Assembly (NCBI GenBank): GCA_047614125.1
Contig: JBLHHI010000013.1
Span: 1-38,632 of the forward strand
Source: JBLHHI01 sp047614125
GTDB lineage: Bacteria > Bacteroidota > Bacteroidia > NS11-12g > UBA9320
Direction of reading: 5' to 3'
Length of the DNA: 38,632 nucleotides
Part shown: piece after piece, positions 25,573-34,781 of the stretch
Numbering within the stretch: the stretch's first letter is position 1
Layout of the letters: the number at the start of each line of letters is the position of its first letter
Made by a program: the position numbers and the translations under genes
The notes under the pieces: generated by a model
What the model saw: the letters and a program-made list of their open reading frames with translations, nothing else
Databases searched by the model: none
What the model was told of the DNA's origin: nothing

Positions 25573-27006
25573 ATGATACAAGAACCTCTCTACAACAAAA
25601 CTAAAATAATAGCAACCATTGGCCCTGCAACGAGCAGCAAGGAAATGCTGAAAAGCATCATTTTGGCCGGTGTGGATGTTTGTCGAATTAACTTTTCACA
25701 TGGTGGATTTTCAGACCATCTTGAAGTAATTAACAATGTGCGAGAACTCAATATTGAGCTCGATTTAAGCGTTTCTTTGTTGGGAGATTTGCAGGGCCCT
25801 AAGCTGCGCATAGGTGAAATGGAGCCAAAATCAGTCTTACAAAATGGTGCTGAAATCCTGATTACCACAATACCCGGTGTTGGAAATAAGCACAAGATTT
25901 ATGTGAACTACGAACAACTCCCTGGCGAAATGAAAGCGGGTGAACTCATTCTTATTGATGACGGAAATATTCAATTAAAGGTAGTAAAAGTAATTGATAA
26001 TCAAAACATTAAAGCTATTGTAATAGATGGTGGCGAAATTAAATCGAATAAGGGTTTTAACCTTCCAAACACGATATTACACCTCCCAAGTTTAACCGAG
26101 AAAGACTTGATTGATCTTGACTTTGCCTTGGAACACAACTTCGATTGGATTGGACTTTCTTTTGTACGGGAGGCTCAAGATGTGATCGAACTTAAACGAC
26201 GGATTAAGAATGCTGGACGAGATTGCCGCGTTATTGCCAAAATTGAAAAACCACAAGCCGTTGACAACATCGATGCGATAATTTATGAAACGGATGGCAT
26301 AATGGTGGCTCGAGGAGATTTAGGCGTTGAGATGCCGATGGAGCAAGTTCCAATGATTCAAAAATCCATTGTTGCCAAATGCATCATTGCCTCGAAACCC
26401 GTAATCATTGCTACACAAATGATGGAAAGCATGATAACCAACCCGCGACCAACCCGGGCTGAGGTCAACGACGTTGCAAACGCCGTTATGGATGGCGCAG
26501 ACGCCGTTATGCTCAGTGCCGAAACATCCGTTGGGCAATATCCTTTGGAAGTTATTAAAACGATGGAAAAAATTCTGCGATCGACCGAGCTGGAATGGGA
26601 TATTTATTATAAAGGTGCTAAACCCATCGTCAGTTCGCCTACTTTTTTATCGGATGAGATTTGTTTTACTGCGGTTCGAATGAGTGATCACATCAACGCA
26701 AAAGCGATAATTTCGCTTACCCAGTCGGGGTATACTGCGTTTAAAATTGCGAGTTACCGCCCTAAATGTGATGTGTTTATCTTTACACACAATCGCAAAA
26801 TATTTAGTTTGTTAAACTTGGTGTGGAATGTTCGAGTTTTTTATTACGACAAGTTGGAAAGCACGGATCAAACAATAACCGATGTTTTGCAGTTGTTAAA
26901 GGACAAAGAATTGCTTCAAAAAGACGACTTGGTTATTCATACGGCAAGCATGCCCATACATGCTAAATCAAGAACGAATGCGCTTAAAATAAGCCGAGTA
27001 GATTAA
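25573..27006 (+). CDS. pyk: Pyruvate kinase
   Basis: 477 residues, full length. Landmarks: NKTKIIATIGPATSS at the start, CRINFSHG with substrate-contact Arg/Asn, DLQGPKLRIG, the active-site loop IAKIEKPQAVDNIDAI with the catalytic Lys, MVARGDLGVEMP, and the metal/ADP region ATQMMESMITNPRPTRAE. The C-terminal regulatory domain is present but short. Converts phosphoenolpyruvate plus ADP to pyruvate plus ATP. It follows the IPExxxVDY-like gene by 72 bp and precedes the DUF2480 gene by 18 bp, probably one transcript. Confidence 0.98.
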   Translation: MIQEPLYNKTKIIATIGPATSSKEMLKSIILAGVDVCRINFSHGGFSDHLEVINNVRELNIELDLSVSLLGDLQGPKLRIGEMEPKSVLQNGAEILITTIPGVGNKHKIYVNYEQLPGEMKAGELILIDDGNIQLKVVKVIDNQNIKAIVIDGGEIKSNKGFNLPNTILHLPSLTEKDLIDLDFALEHNFDWIGLSFVREAQDVIELKRRIKNAGRDCRVIAKIEKPQAVDNIDAIIYETDGIMVARGDLGVEMPMEQVPMIQKSIVAKCIIASKPVIIATQMMESMITNPRPTRAEVNDVANAVMDGADAVMLSAETSVGQYPLEVIKTMEKILRSTELEWDIYYKGAKPIVSSPTFLSDEICFTAVRMSDHINAKAIISLTQSGYTAFKIASYRPKCDVFIFTHNRKIFSLLNLVWNVRVFYYDKLESTDQTITDVLQLLKDKELLQKDDLVIHTASMPIHAKSRTNALKISRVD

Positions 27007-27024
27007 TTCAATAGCGAGTAAACA

Positions 27025-27531
27025 ATGGTAGAAATTGTAAACAAGGTGGCCCAGAGTGGATTAATAACCCTCAACTTAGAAGACTTTTATGACGCAACAG
27101 AAATTGTTACGTACGACATAAAAGAGAACTTGTTTCAGGGGCTCATCTTGCGCGAAAAAGATTTTAGAGCTTTTGTTAAAGAACACGATTGGAGCACCTA
27201 TTCAGGCAAACACGTTGCCGTTCTTTGTTCGGTGGATGCCATCGTACCTACATGGGCGTATATGATTATTTCCAACTCGTTGGAGCCCTATGCTAAGTCA
27301 ATTTTCTTTGGCGATGCAACGGCTTTACAGCAAAGCTTAATAGCTAAGAAAATGGCCAATGTCAATTGGGCAGAATACGAAGATAAACGGGTGGTTATAA
27401 AGGGTTGTGGAGATATCGACATTCCAGTAGGGGCCTACATCGAAGCCACCAAAGAATTGACCAAGGTGGCCAAAAGCATTATGTACGGTGAACCGTGCAG
27501 CACGGTGCCAATTTTTAAACGAAAAGCGTAG
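27025..27531 (+). CDS. DUF2480 family protein
   Basis: 168 residues, cytoplasmic, no membrane segment. Characteristic segments: SGLITLNLEDFYD, FQGLILREKDFRAFVKEHDW, CSVDAIVPTWAYMII, and KGCGDIDIPVGAYIEATK near the end. The family is restricted largely to Bacteroidota and has no known function. Position 18 bp after pyk suggests co-transcription. A small hairpin with a 7-bp stem follows the stop by 4 bp. Confidence 0.85.
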   Translation: MVEIVNKVAQSGLITLNLEDFYDATEIVTYDIKENLFQGLILREKDFRAFVKEHDWSTYSGKHVAVLCSVDAIVPTWAYMIISNSLEPYAKSIFFGDATALQQSLIAKKMANVNWAEYEDKRVVIKGCGDIDIPVGAYIEATKELTKVAKSIMYGEPCSTVPIFKRKA

Positions 27532-27535
27532 TAGG

Positions 27536-27553
27536 GACGGACCGCTGTCCGTC
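27536..27553. repeat. Short perfect hairpin after DUF2480
   Basis: GACGGAC and GTCCGTC pair around CGCT. There is no T run after it, so it is a poor terminator; it may instead be an extragenic palindrome. A smaller GGAC/GTCC pair lies 112 bp downstream (GGGACTAACGTCC, near 27665). Confidence 0.55.
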
Positions 27554-27616
27554 TTGCGAATTAATAATTGAATAAATCGGGTTCAAGAAAATGCAGACAA
27601 TGGTTCTAGGATTGTT

Positions 27617-27665
27617 CGGTTTGGTTTTGGTTTTGGTTTGGTTTGGTTACGGTTACGGTTACGAG
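27617..27665 (+). repeat. GG-tract simple repeat (GGTTTT/GGTTTG then GGTTAC units)
   Basis: Six GG pairs separated by three or four T are followed by three GGTTAC-type units. This lies in the 231-bp gap between DUF2480 and the next gene. The G-rich strand could fold as a two-layer G-quadruplex; slippage-generated simple sequence is the more ordinary explanation. Confidence 0.7.
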
Positions 27666-27762
27666 GGACTAACGTCCAATCGCTGACATATGCCGTCCAT
27701 TCAGGACTGGATAACACGAATAATATTAATCACAGAATTGCGTTTTTGGATGAACGTATCAC

Positions 27763-28377
27763 GTGAAAATTGTTTTACAAATAATCCTTCTACTTTGTGT
27801 TTCGTGCCAACAAAAATCTGCTGGAAGCTTTGGTTCAAATCAATCAAGCATTAAAATCACATTTTACGATCAATGTTCTGGTTTGTTTTTGGATTCTGTA
27901 AAACTGTATGCTCCACCTTTTAATGGTTATGAAGTAATCGACTTTTACAATGAGTTTAAGAATGATTCATATTTACTCCAACCGAATGTGGATGGCTGTT
28001 ATAATTTAGACACCATACGGAGCAAACATCTCATTTATTATACTTCTCAAGATGTGAAGATTTCGCAGTTAGGTGTGAAATCAATTCCTATGAAAACAAC
28101 TGATTTTCAGCATGATACAGTCATTCAGGTGCATCCATTTTACCAGCTAACGTACAACTTAGATTCTTTATGCAACCGTTTGAAGATTGTGCAAGATTCA
28201 ACTTTCCAGATGGAAATTTCAACGGAATTAGGTCGATATATCATCAATGAAAGTGGCAGTCAGTTCTTGATTGAACCGCCACCGTATACTATTGTGTTCA
28301 AAAAAGGGAAAACGATTATTCTAACTAAGATAATTGGTGAGATTCCGTGTAATGATGAGTATTACTTGATGTTTTAA
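27763..28377 (+). CDS. Putative lipoprotein, unknown function
   Basis: 204 residues. Begins at a GTG with MKIVLQIILLLCVSCQQKS, a lipoprotein signal with lipobox Cys15. The remainder is beta-rich, with Cys at 38, 75, 135 and near the C-terminus (IPCNDEY), so disulfides are possible. No family is recognised. The gene follows a simple-repeat tract and is convergent with the GldM-C-like gene, whose stop is 39 bp away. Confidence 0.65.
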   Translation: MKIVLQIILLLCVSCQQKSAGSFGSNQSSIKITFYDQCSGLFLDSVKLYAPPFNGYEVIDFYNEFKNDSYLLQPNVDGCYNLDTIRSKHLIYYTSQDVKISQLGVKSIPMKTTDFQHDTVIQVHPFYQLTYNLDSLCNRLKIVQDSTFQMEISTELGRYIINESGSQFLIEPPPYTIVFKKGKTIILTKIIGEIPCNDEYYLMF

Positions 28378-28416
28378 TTAACCCATTGTTGAAACGATAT
28401 ATCCTCAAAACATGTA

Positions 28417-29157
28417 CTATTCTCCTCTTTCGCCGTTAATGAATTTTTGTTCACATAAATAGGTTTTTCCGTTACTGCCATGAACAACCACATTTCGAAG
28501 AATAATGGTTGATTTAAAAGGATACTGGTGGGCGCTTAGATACAATTCACGCGAAAATTTATTGCCCAGTTGTTTCTCAAAGTATTTAACCCCACCAACG
28601 CCATCGAGTATTAATATTTCAAACGACTGAATAGTATAAATACATGAATAACCTGCGCTTCGCGGATGCTTCAAATATCCTTCATAAGCCACGATGGAAT
28701 CAAGTTTCAAAACCGGTTGGTGATAGTTTGGCCAGCCTCGAATTACTAAATATGGCAATGGAATATCTAACAGAAGTAAGCTGAAGGTATCTAAATTTCC
28801 ATTAGAGTTTACGTATAAAACAAGCGTGTCTTTATGAATTATTGAGTCGACAAAAAACTCAAATGCCTTGATTTCTGAATTCCATTTTGGATCGTTTATT
28901 AAATCGCTTTGAAAGGATAAAATGGCATTTTGATTTACATATAACTTCAACGTGTCATCATAGATTTTAATTTGATTTTCAACCCCACGCCAAATAATAT
29001 TCGTATGCAATCTCAAATCCAGTTGATTAGATCCATACAACTTAAATCGGTGGTTGGCCGTCCCTTTAGTGGTACTAGAAAGTAATACTACCAAGGTTAC
29101 AAAAGCCAATCCGCTTCTAAAAAGATGAGGTCTAAGCGTATGGTTTGTTCGTTTCAT
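28417..29157 (-). CDS. Secreted protein resembling the C-terminal half of GldM/PorM
   Basis: 246 residues. A signal-like hydrophobic stretch (about 15-32) comes first. HTNIIWRGVENQIKI (51-65) resembles the segment opening the GldM periplasmic domain 3, and YTIQSFEILILDGVGG, QLGNKFSREL and IILRNVVVHGSNGKTYL (174-234) follow the order and spacing of the last GldM domain (strand, Gly-Asn, then a strand with GPDG-like GSNG). The long coiled arm and membrane helix of true GldM are absent. GldM is the periplasmic shaft of the T9SS/gliding motor; a stand-alone domain like this could bind a partner of it, but this is inference. Monocistronic. Confidence 0.6.
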   Translation of the reverse strand: MKRTNHTLRPHLFRSGLAFVTLVVLLSSTTKGTANHRFKLYGSNQLDLRLHTNIIWRGVENQIKIYDDTLKLYVNQNAILSFQSDLINDPKWNSEIKAFEFFVDSIIHKDTLVLYVNSNGNLDTFSLLLLDIPLPYLVIRGWPNYHQPVLKLDSIVAYEGYLKHPRSAGYSCIYTIQSFEILILDGVGGVKYFEKQLGNKFSRELYLSAHQYPFKSTIILRNVVVHGSNGKTYLCEQKFINGERGE

Positions 29158-29372
29158 TCTTCTAGTTATAAGATACTTGAGTTAAATCGGCAAGGTAAGG
29201 ATTAAGACATATTAGCTCTAATCATTGGAATACAACACTTTCACCGGAATGAAGTTGTGCAAAGTTTTAGTTTTGCAAAATTCTCAAAAAAACCGGCTGA
29301 GCTGATCAATAAAACCATTTCTTGTTGAAAGTTCAAGTCGTAATATCAGCTGTCGGACGCAATCCAGCACCT

Positions 29373-30182
29373 CTACACTCCCAAAAACAACTTCACAGCA
29401 ACCCAATACTCTGGTGCATCTTGTTCGGTTGGCCACAAACAACTCGATCCATGTCTTCCGGCGCCGGTTGAAACAAATTGTGTTTTATTGGAAGAAGCGA
29501 GGTTTGTATAGATGGTTTTGGTTTGACTTTCTTCGTTCTTGGCAGAGGTTAAGAAAGCCGGAATGGTAACCTTTTTGGCCTCATTGCTCACAACAATTCC
29601 AGTTAAATATTCACCCGGACTAAAGCTCAAGACCTTATCAACCTTATCGTTATTACCGGCAATTTTCAATACCAAGGAAGAGGAATATGAACTTCCCCAA
29701 ATGATAACATTCTTGTTATAATCGGCTGAAAATTTGGCTATTGCAGCTACAATGTCTTGTTCGGCATCTAGATAGGTCTGTCCTTTTCCAGCTGCTTTGG
29801 CGCGTTTGGCTGTTTCGTTAATAATCCCTTGCGATGCGTTGCCAGATCGTTGATCGAGTGCAATGCAATTAAAGCCCATTGAGTTCAGTTCAACCGCGAT
29901 GTCATGGTACTCTCCCCTGCTCGATCCGGCTTGATGACATAAAATAATCACAGGTTTATCCATTCCAATATGAAAATGATCCGCGGTTATTTCCAACCCA
30001 TCCACCGATGTAAATTGAGTGGTTTTAACGAAGGCCGTATCGGTATTTGCTGGCGTTTCATCCACCTTTTTGTCGGTTGGTTCATCCGAACTGCATCCAA
30101 CAAAGGCAGTTGCCAAAAGTAAGATCATCGTGGATATTGTATTTACCGCCGCAGGTGAATTGAATTTTGTTTGCGTCTTCAT
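29373..30182 (-). CDS. Alpha/beta-hydrolase lipoprotein
   Basis: 269 residues. Lipobox at AFVGCSS (Cys about 29) after a hydrophobic signal; a Thr/Asp-rich linker follows. The hydrolase core has PVIILCHQAGSSRGEYHDIA (oxyanion-loop region), the nucleophile elbow IWGSSYSSS with Ser in GSSYS (the last Gly of GxSxG is Ser), and a C-terminal GRHGSSCLW giving the catalytic His. A dienelactone-hydrolase or acetylxylan-esterase-like activity is possible but unproven. Probably periplasmic or outer-membrane-anchored. Monocistronic. Confidence 0.82.
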   Translation of the reverse strand: MKTQTKFNSPAAVNTISTMILLLATAFVGCSSDEPTDKKVDETPANTDTAFVKTTQFTSVDGLEITADHFHIGMDKPVIILCHQAGSSRGEYHDIAVELNSMGFNCIALDQRSGNASQGIINETAKRAKAAGKGQTYLDAEQDIVAAIAKFSADYNKNVIIWGSSYSSSLVLKIAGNNDKVDKVLSFSPGEYLTGIVVSNEAKKVTIPAFLTSAKNEESQTKTIYTNLASSNKTQFVSTGAGRHGSSCLWPTEQDAPEYWVAVKLFLGV

Positions 30183-30270
30183 AAAACGAAACTAGCCTAT
30201 TTACTGGGGGAAACTAACGTTCAACACTTTTTAGACGAGAATATTACAGCGATTATTAGCAAGAAATACC

Positions 30271-33200
30271 TCACTCAATTTTAAATCCGGGCACTACTTC
30301 GGCCGGATCTGGACTGGGGATTTGATCATCGGGTTGATCCTGATTTTTCGTTCGCTTTAGATTAAACTTGTTGAACTGAATTCTAAAATAAAAACCCACT
30401 CCTGTGGTAGTAATATTACTTCCCTGACCAAAGGTTGGGTTATCGCGCTTGTGATATGCTTTCAGTTTAAGTGAACCGTCTTTTTTAACATTGTACAAAA
30501 CATCAAGATTGTACGGGTTGGAACCTCCTGTACCGCTGTATGTGTTTACGCTTCCCGCCAATTCCAACCGGTTATCAAAGAGCTTTTTCCTTGCAGAAAC
30601 AATGAGCTCTTGTCGTTCCTGATCGGTTAATCCAGTGCGGGTTGTATAATCCACACCAATTTCGGCTATGTTCTCATACGCTGATAACCAGGAGTTTACC
30701 TGATTTGACAGAAAAGAACCCACACTCGATCCAACAATATCTGAAACCGTATTGCCCGACACATTGCCCCCAGTAACAGACGATGATAACGTGGGCGTAA
30801 AGGAGCCGAAGCTGAGCAGCGAAAACACTTGCCGGTTAAGCTCGTCTTTATCCGATTCTATTTTTTTAAGCAGGTTGTAAAATTGAACTAAGTTGTTTCC
30901 TTGAGCATTTTCAACAAATTCTATCGAGAAGGATATGTTGGGGCTGAAGAGCTCACCTTTCAAATTCAATATTACATTCATGGAGATGTAGGTGTTGTAA
31001 TTTTCAAGATCCTGCTGAGACACATATCCAATCATCAAATCACGTGGATTAACACGACTGCGATTTACGGCCGCTTTCAAATCAATGATGGCATTGTAAG
31101 GATCTCCATTCCAAATTATCCGCCCTCCTTCAAGCAAGTCAAATTTCTCACTCACCATCATTGGCGACGAAAATGGATACATACCTTCAGCAATCACAAA
31201 ATCGCCAAACATGTAGAAATCTTGAAACGAGTTATAGGTCATGCGCACCGAGCCATTGCCTCTACCAATAATCTTATCATCCAACACTTCATCAAAGAGT
31301 AGAATAAATTCGGCATCCTCGGTTAATTTAAAGTCGAAATTCATGGTAAGCCCTTCAATCGATTTAACTTTTTCCAAGCGAAGCGTATCACCTACCTTTT
31401 TAAATTCAATGAAATCCGCCAGCTGATTCTCTGTATCCGTTAACAAGGGAATGGTTATTTGAGTTCCCTTTTTTGTTTCGGCTTTGATGTCAATTACGAT
31501 GTTGTCGAGCGGGCCCATAAAACTAGCTCTTCCGCTGATGACACCCTTGCCGTAAAAAAGTGAGTTGTCATCGGATGTGGTGTTTAAGCACATAAAGTCT
31601 TTGGCATCATACAAGCTGATATTAAGCACAAAATCATCAAAAAAGTCGTGTTCAACCTTACCGTTCAAAACCGCAGAATTTCCAAACTCATCCAGCAGCT
31701 TAATCTTGTTGAAATCGATGCTTTTATTCGAGATTTTAACAACGTCCGAGATGGTATATTTCGTTTGCAAGTAATCCACCTTAAACCCTCCATTAAACAG
31801 TCGAACCGTACCATCAATTTTGGGTTTTTTAGTGGTTCCTGTAACCTTTAGTTTCACGTCTGCTGCACCGTAGAAGTCGGAAGCTAAACCTGCAAAAATA
31901 AATTCTAATGGCTTGATACTGGCTTTCTTACCCTCAATGTCCAAATTGATATTTTCATGATTTCCTCTAAAATCCAGCTCTCCTTTTACCTGAATGTCTT
32001 TTAGCAAACCCTCTTTTACATACGCACTTACACTCATAAGCATTGGATCTTCTTTTGCCGAAGTTTCCATCTTTAAATTGCCTAAAACCTGATCGTTAAC
32101 CTGCATCGAATCGATGTTGAATTTGCCTTGAATAAAGGGTTTAGCAAGAACTTGATAAATGCTCAAGGTTCCATTCGCGATGCCATTAATGGTGAGGTTG
32201 GATGGCTTTAAGAAGGGATTAAAGGTTGACAAGCGGAGATGATTTGCATTGATCTCTAAACGCTCATCTTTATTTTTAGAAATGCGTCCGAATAATTCAA
32301 AGTTTTGATTTTGATGATGTGCAAAAAGCCGATGAATGATGTGTTCGCCGTTCGAAAACAGGTATTTATTTTGATTATCGATTTCCCATCGTTGTCCTCC
32401 GGCGAAGAATTTGGATTCTTCAAGTTGAAGTTCAATGGTATCTTTCGAAAAATGCAGTTTTCCAAACGATCTCAGCGCAATTGCATCCGTAGTATCCGCA
32501 AAATTCAGCAGAAAATCTATGTCGTTTGGAAGGATGCTGGCGTTGAGCAAAACCTTGGAAATGAGCAGCGAATCTCGCACGAAAATTTGTGTAACATCCG
32601 TGCTCATATTGAGCAATTGAAATGGCTTTTTCCGGATGTTTAAGTAATAGTCGCTCAATGTAATATCCTTATAATCAAGCCTATTCATCCTACCATCTAC
32701 CGAAAGGCTCTTTAAGTCCGAATCGTAGGTAGCTTCGAAGGTTCCATCGCCAAGCTTCAAGTCGAGCTGCATTAAGTTTCCGATGAACTCGTTTTCTCTA
32801 ATTCGGAGCTTTGCATTAATAACCACTGGGTTTGCCAGCGGATTTTTAACAACATAGTAATCTGGGAACAATATGTGTAAGAACTCTTCAGAGACTCTTT
32901 TGAGATACCCAAAATTAAAATTTCCGGCAACATCAGCGTCCATAAAATCAGAAGTAAATCGTACATATCGCCCATTGGTATCGTAACCAGAACTTGCATC
33001 AAAGCTGTCTAGATCAAGGGTGTATGTTCCTCTAACTAGGTGAAAATTATTCACTTTGGCGTTTCCCGCAATATTATCTAAGGTATTCCCGCGCAATTCA
33101 ACATCTACGAAGGCAGAAACGGCAGTGGTCATACTATCTAAGCCCAGCATAGATAGATTTATATGCCGAATGGTTGATTTGAAATTATAGACCGGCAGCG

Positions 33201-34731
33201 CTTGATTGAAGTCCATCTTCCCATCAAAATCAAAATTTATATTAGGGTCCTTAAAACTTGCCAGTCCGTCAAAACTTCCATTTTTATACACTCCATTGGC
33301 CAAGATGTTTTTAATGGGGTAGCCGTTAAACTCAAGATAATCTACCACACTTTCGAACGAAGATGTGAACTTGTCTAAACGCAAACCCTTTCCTTCTTTT
33401 AAGTTAAAGCTGAAACTGGTTTTGCCCAACTGAGGTTGATTTAAAAAAGCACCTATTGCAAAGTTATCAGCCTTAAGTTGCCCAGTATACGTGGGTTCGC
33501 TCTTTTCTGGAATTTTAAAGTTTATTCGTGATTCAAGAAAGCCTAGGTTGGAATTTAACTTACCATCCGCTGCAAAATCCGTATAAAACCCCGTTAGGTG
33601 TCCAGCAAAATCGATCGTTCCAAGCTTGTGAATGTTGGATGGAATCTCAATTCGCAGAAAATCTTCTAGAGCACCAATATTCGTTTCAAACTGCTTTAAA
33701 TCCAGATCCACAAAACTCGTCTTCCAATCGGGCATTCCGGCCAAATCCATGCTTCCAGCCAACAAAATATTAGAGCCAACGGAGGCGGTAAATTTTTTAA
33801 CTTTAAACTTTTTAATCAACCCCCTAGCAACCCCCGTAAAATTGATATCATAGTTGGAATAGGGTTCAAGGGTAGTTGAAAAATAAGCCAAGTCTTTCAA
33901 TGAAATCAGCGATTTATTGAGGTTTACGTTGACGTAAACTGTATTGATAAAATCACTAAGAGCTGGATAGCCTTGGAATGAGAATTCAAGATAATCTTCC
34001 AAATGCGAATGTTTGGTTTTAAACACTAGGTCATCGAACTTCATTCCGTTGTAATGGATGATGGCCTTGCTGGCCATTTGCGTTAACTCGAGCCCATTTT
34101 TCTCAACACAGGATAAGCGTTTGATTTTAAAGTTCAAAGAATCCTGAATGAGCTGAAAATCATGGAATTCTGCATTTATCTTATTGAAGGCAAAGTCCGA
34201 CTCATCAAATTTCCGATCTGTTGGCGGCGGGTATCCGTCCATCTTATATCGAAAACTTCCATTAATTAGTTTGAGCGTATTAAACTTGATAAGAAACACG
34301 CCCCCACCTACACTTCCGGCCGGAATGGCAAAATAATCCGTAAAGAAAAAGTAGTTGAAATCATTGCCTTCCGATTTTTTGAAATTACAGAGTGGATCAA
34401 CAAGGGTTAGGGTGCCAATGGTTATGAGGTTCCTTTTAAGACTGAGGTTGTGTATTCTTCCAGAAACATTTTTTATAAAAAACAGCGAATCACCGGCTTG
34501 GTCTTTCACCAATACATCTTCCATCGAGATTATACCGGTCCAACTGATCGAAACATAGCCAATGCTCATCTCCGTTTTTATCTCCTTTTCGAACGATGTA
34601 ACCATCCTTCCAATCACTTTTTTCTGGATGGCTGGAATGCTTATAAGTACCGATGAAAGCAGGCAAAGTACCAAAAGACCAACGAAGGTATAAAATATGA
34701 ATTTCCCTATTTTTGGAATATATTTTTTCAA
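30271..34731 (-). CDS. tamB: TamB/DUF490 family translocation and assembly module protein
   Basis: 1486 residues. One N-terminal membrane anchor (about 9-31), then a very long region of short repetitive beta-strands (AsmA-like beta-taco repeats) and the conserved C-terminal DUF490 domain (about 1130-1486) with segments such as TETKKGTQITIPLLTDTE, NPRDLMIGYVSQQDLENY and GVDYTTRTGLTDQERQEL, closing with the barrel-like end strands. TamB-type proteins bridge the inner and outer membranes and are implicated in phospholipid transport and outer-membrane protein assembly. The N-terminus uses TTG (MKKYIPKIGKF); no in-frame ATG exists upstream before a stop. It diverges from tsaD, the phylum-typical neighbour, with 50 bp between. 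Confidence 0.93.
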   Translation of the reverse strand: MKKYIPKIGKFIFYTFVGLLVLCLLSSVLISIPAIQKKVIGRMVTSFEKEIKTEMSIGYVSISWTGIISMEDVLVKDQAGDSLFFIKNVSGRIHNLSLKRNLITIGTLTLVDPLCNFKKSEGNDFNYFFFTDYFAIPAGSVGGGVFLIKFNTLKLINGSFRYKMDGYPPPTDRKFDESDFAFNKINAEFHDFQLIQDSLNFKIKRLSCVEKNGLELTQMASKAIIHYNGMKFDDLVFKTKHSHLEDYLEFSFQGYPALSDFINTVYVNVNLNKSLISLKDLAYFSTTLEPYSNYDINFTGVARGLIKKFKVKKFTASVGSNILLAGSMDLAGMPDWKTSFVDLDLKQFETNIGALEDFLRIEIPSNIHKLGTIDFAGHLTGFYTDFAADGKLNSNLGFLESRINFKIPEKSEPTYTGQLKADNFAIGAFLNQPQLGKTSFSFNLKEGKGLRLDKFTSSFESVVDYLEFNGYPIKNILANGVYKNGSFDGLASFKDPNINFDFDGKMDFNQALPVYNFKSTIRHINLSMLGLDSMTTAVSAFVDVELRGNTLDNIAGNAKVNNFHLVRGTYTLDLDSFDASSGYDTNGRYVRFTSDFMDADVAGNFNFGYLKRVSEEFLHILFPDYYVVKNPLANPVVINAKLRIRENEFIGNLMQLDLKLGDGTFEATYDSDLKSLSVDGRMNRLDYKDITLSDYYLNIRKKPFQLLNMSTDVTQIFVRDSLLISKVLLNASILPNDIDFLLNFADTTDAIALRSFGKLHFSKDTIELQLEESKFFAGGQRWEIDNQNKYLFSNGEHIIHRLFAHHQNQNFELFGRISKNKDERLEINANHLRLSTFNPFLKPSNLTINGIANGTLSIYQVLAKPFIQGKFNIDSMQVNDQVLGNLKMETSAKEDPMLMSVSAYVKEGLLKDIQVKGELDFRGNHENINLDIEGKKASIKPLEFIFAGLASDFYGAADVKLKVTGTTKKPKIDGTVRLFNGGFKVDYLQTKYTISDVVKISNKSIDFNKIKLLDEFGNSAVLNGKVEHDFFDDFVLNISLYDAKDFMCLNTTSDDNSLFYGKGVISGRASFMGPLDNIVIDIKAETKKGTQITIPLLTDTENQLADFIEFKKVGDTLRLEKVKSIEGLTMNFDFKLTEDAEFILLFDEVLDDKIIGRGNGSVRMTYNSFQDFYMFGDFVIAEGMYPFSSPMMVSEKFDLLEGGRIIWNGDPYNAIIDLKAAVNRSRVNPRDLMIGYVSQQDLENYNTYISMNVILNLKGELFSPNISFSIEFVENAQGNNLVQFYNLLKKIESDKDELNRQVFSLLSFGSFTPTLSSSVTGGNVSGNTVSDIVGSSVGSFLSNQVNSWLSAYENIAEIGVDYTTRTGLTDQERQELIVSARKKLFDNRLELAGSVNTYSGTGGSNPYNLDVLYNVKKDGSLKLKAYHKRDNPTFGQGSNITTTGVGFYFRIQFNKFNLKRTKNQDQPDDQIPSPDPAEVVPGFKIE

Positions 34732-34781
34732 ACGTTCGAAATTACTGAATGCATTGGTAATATTGCTACTTCACTTCTTAC

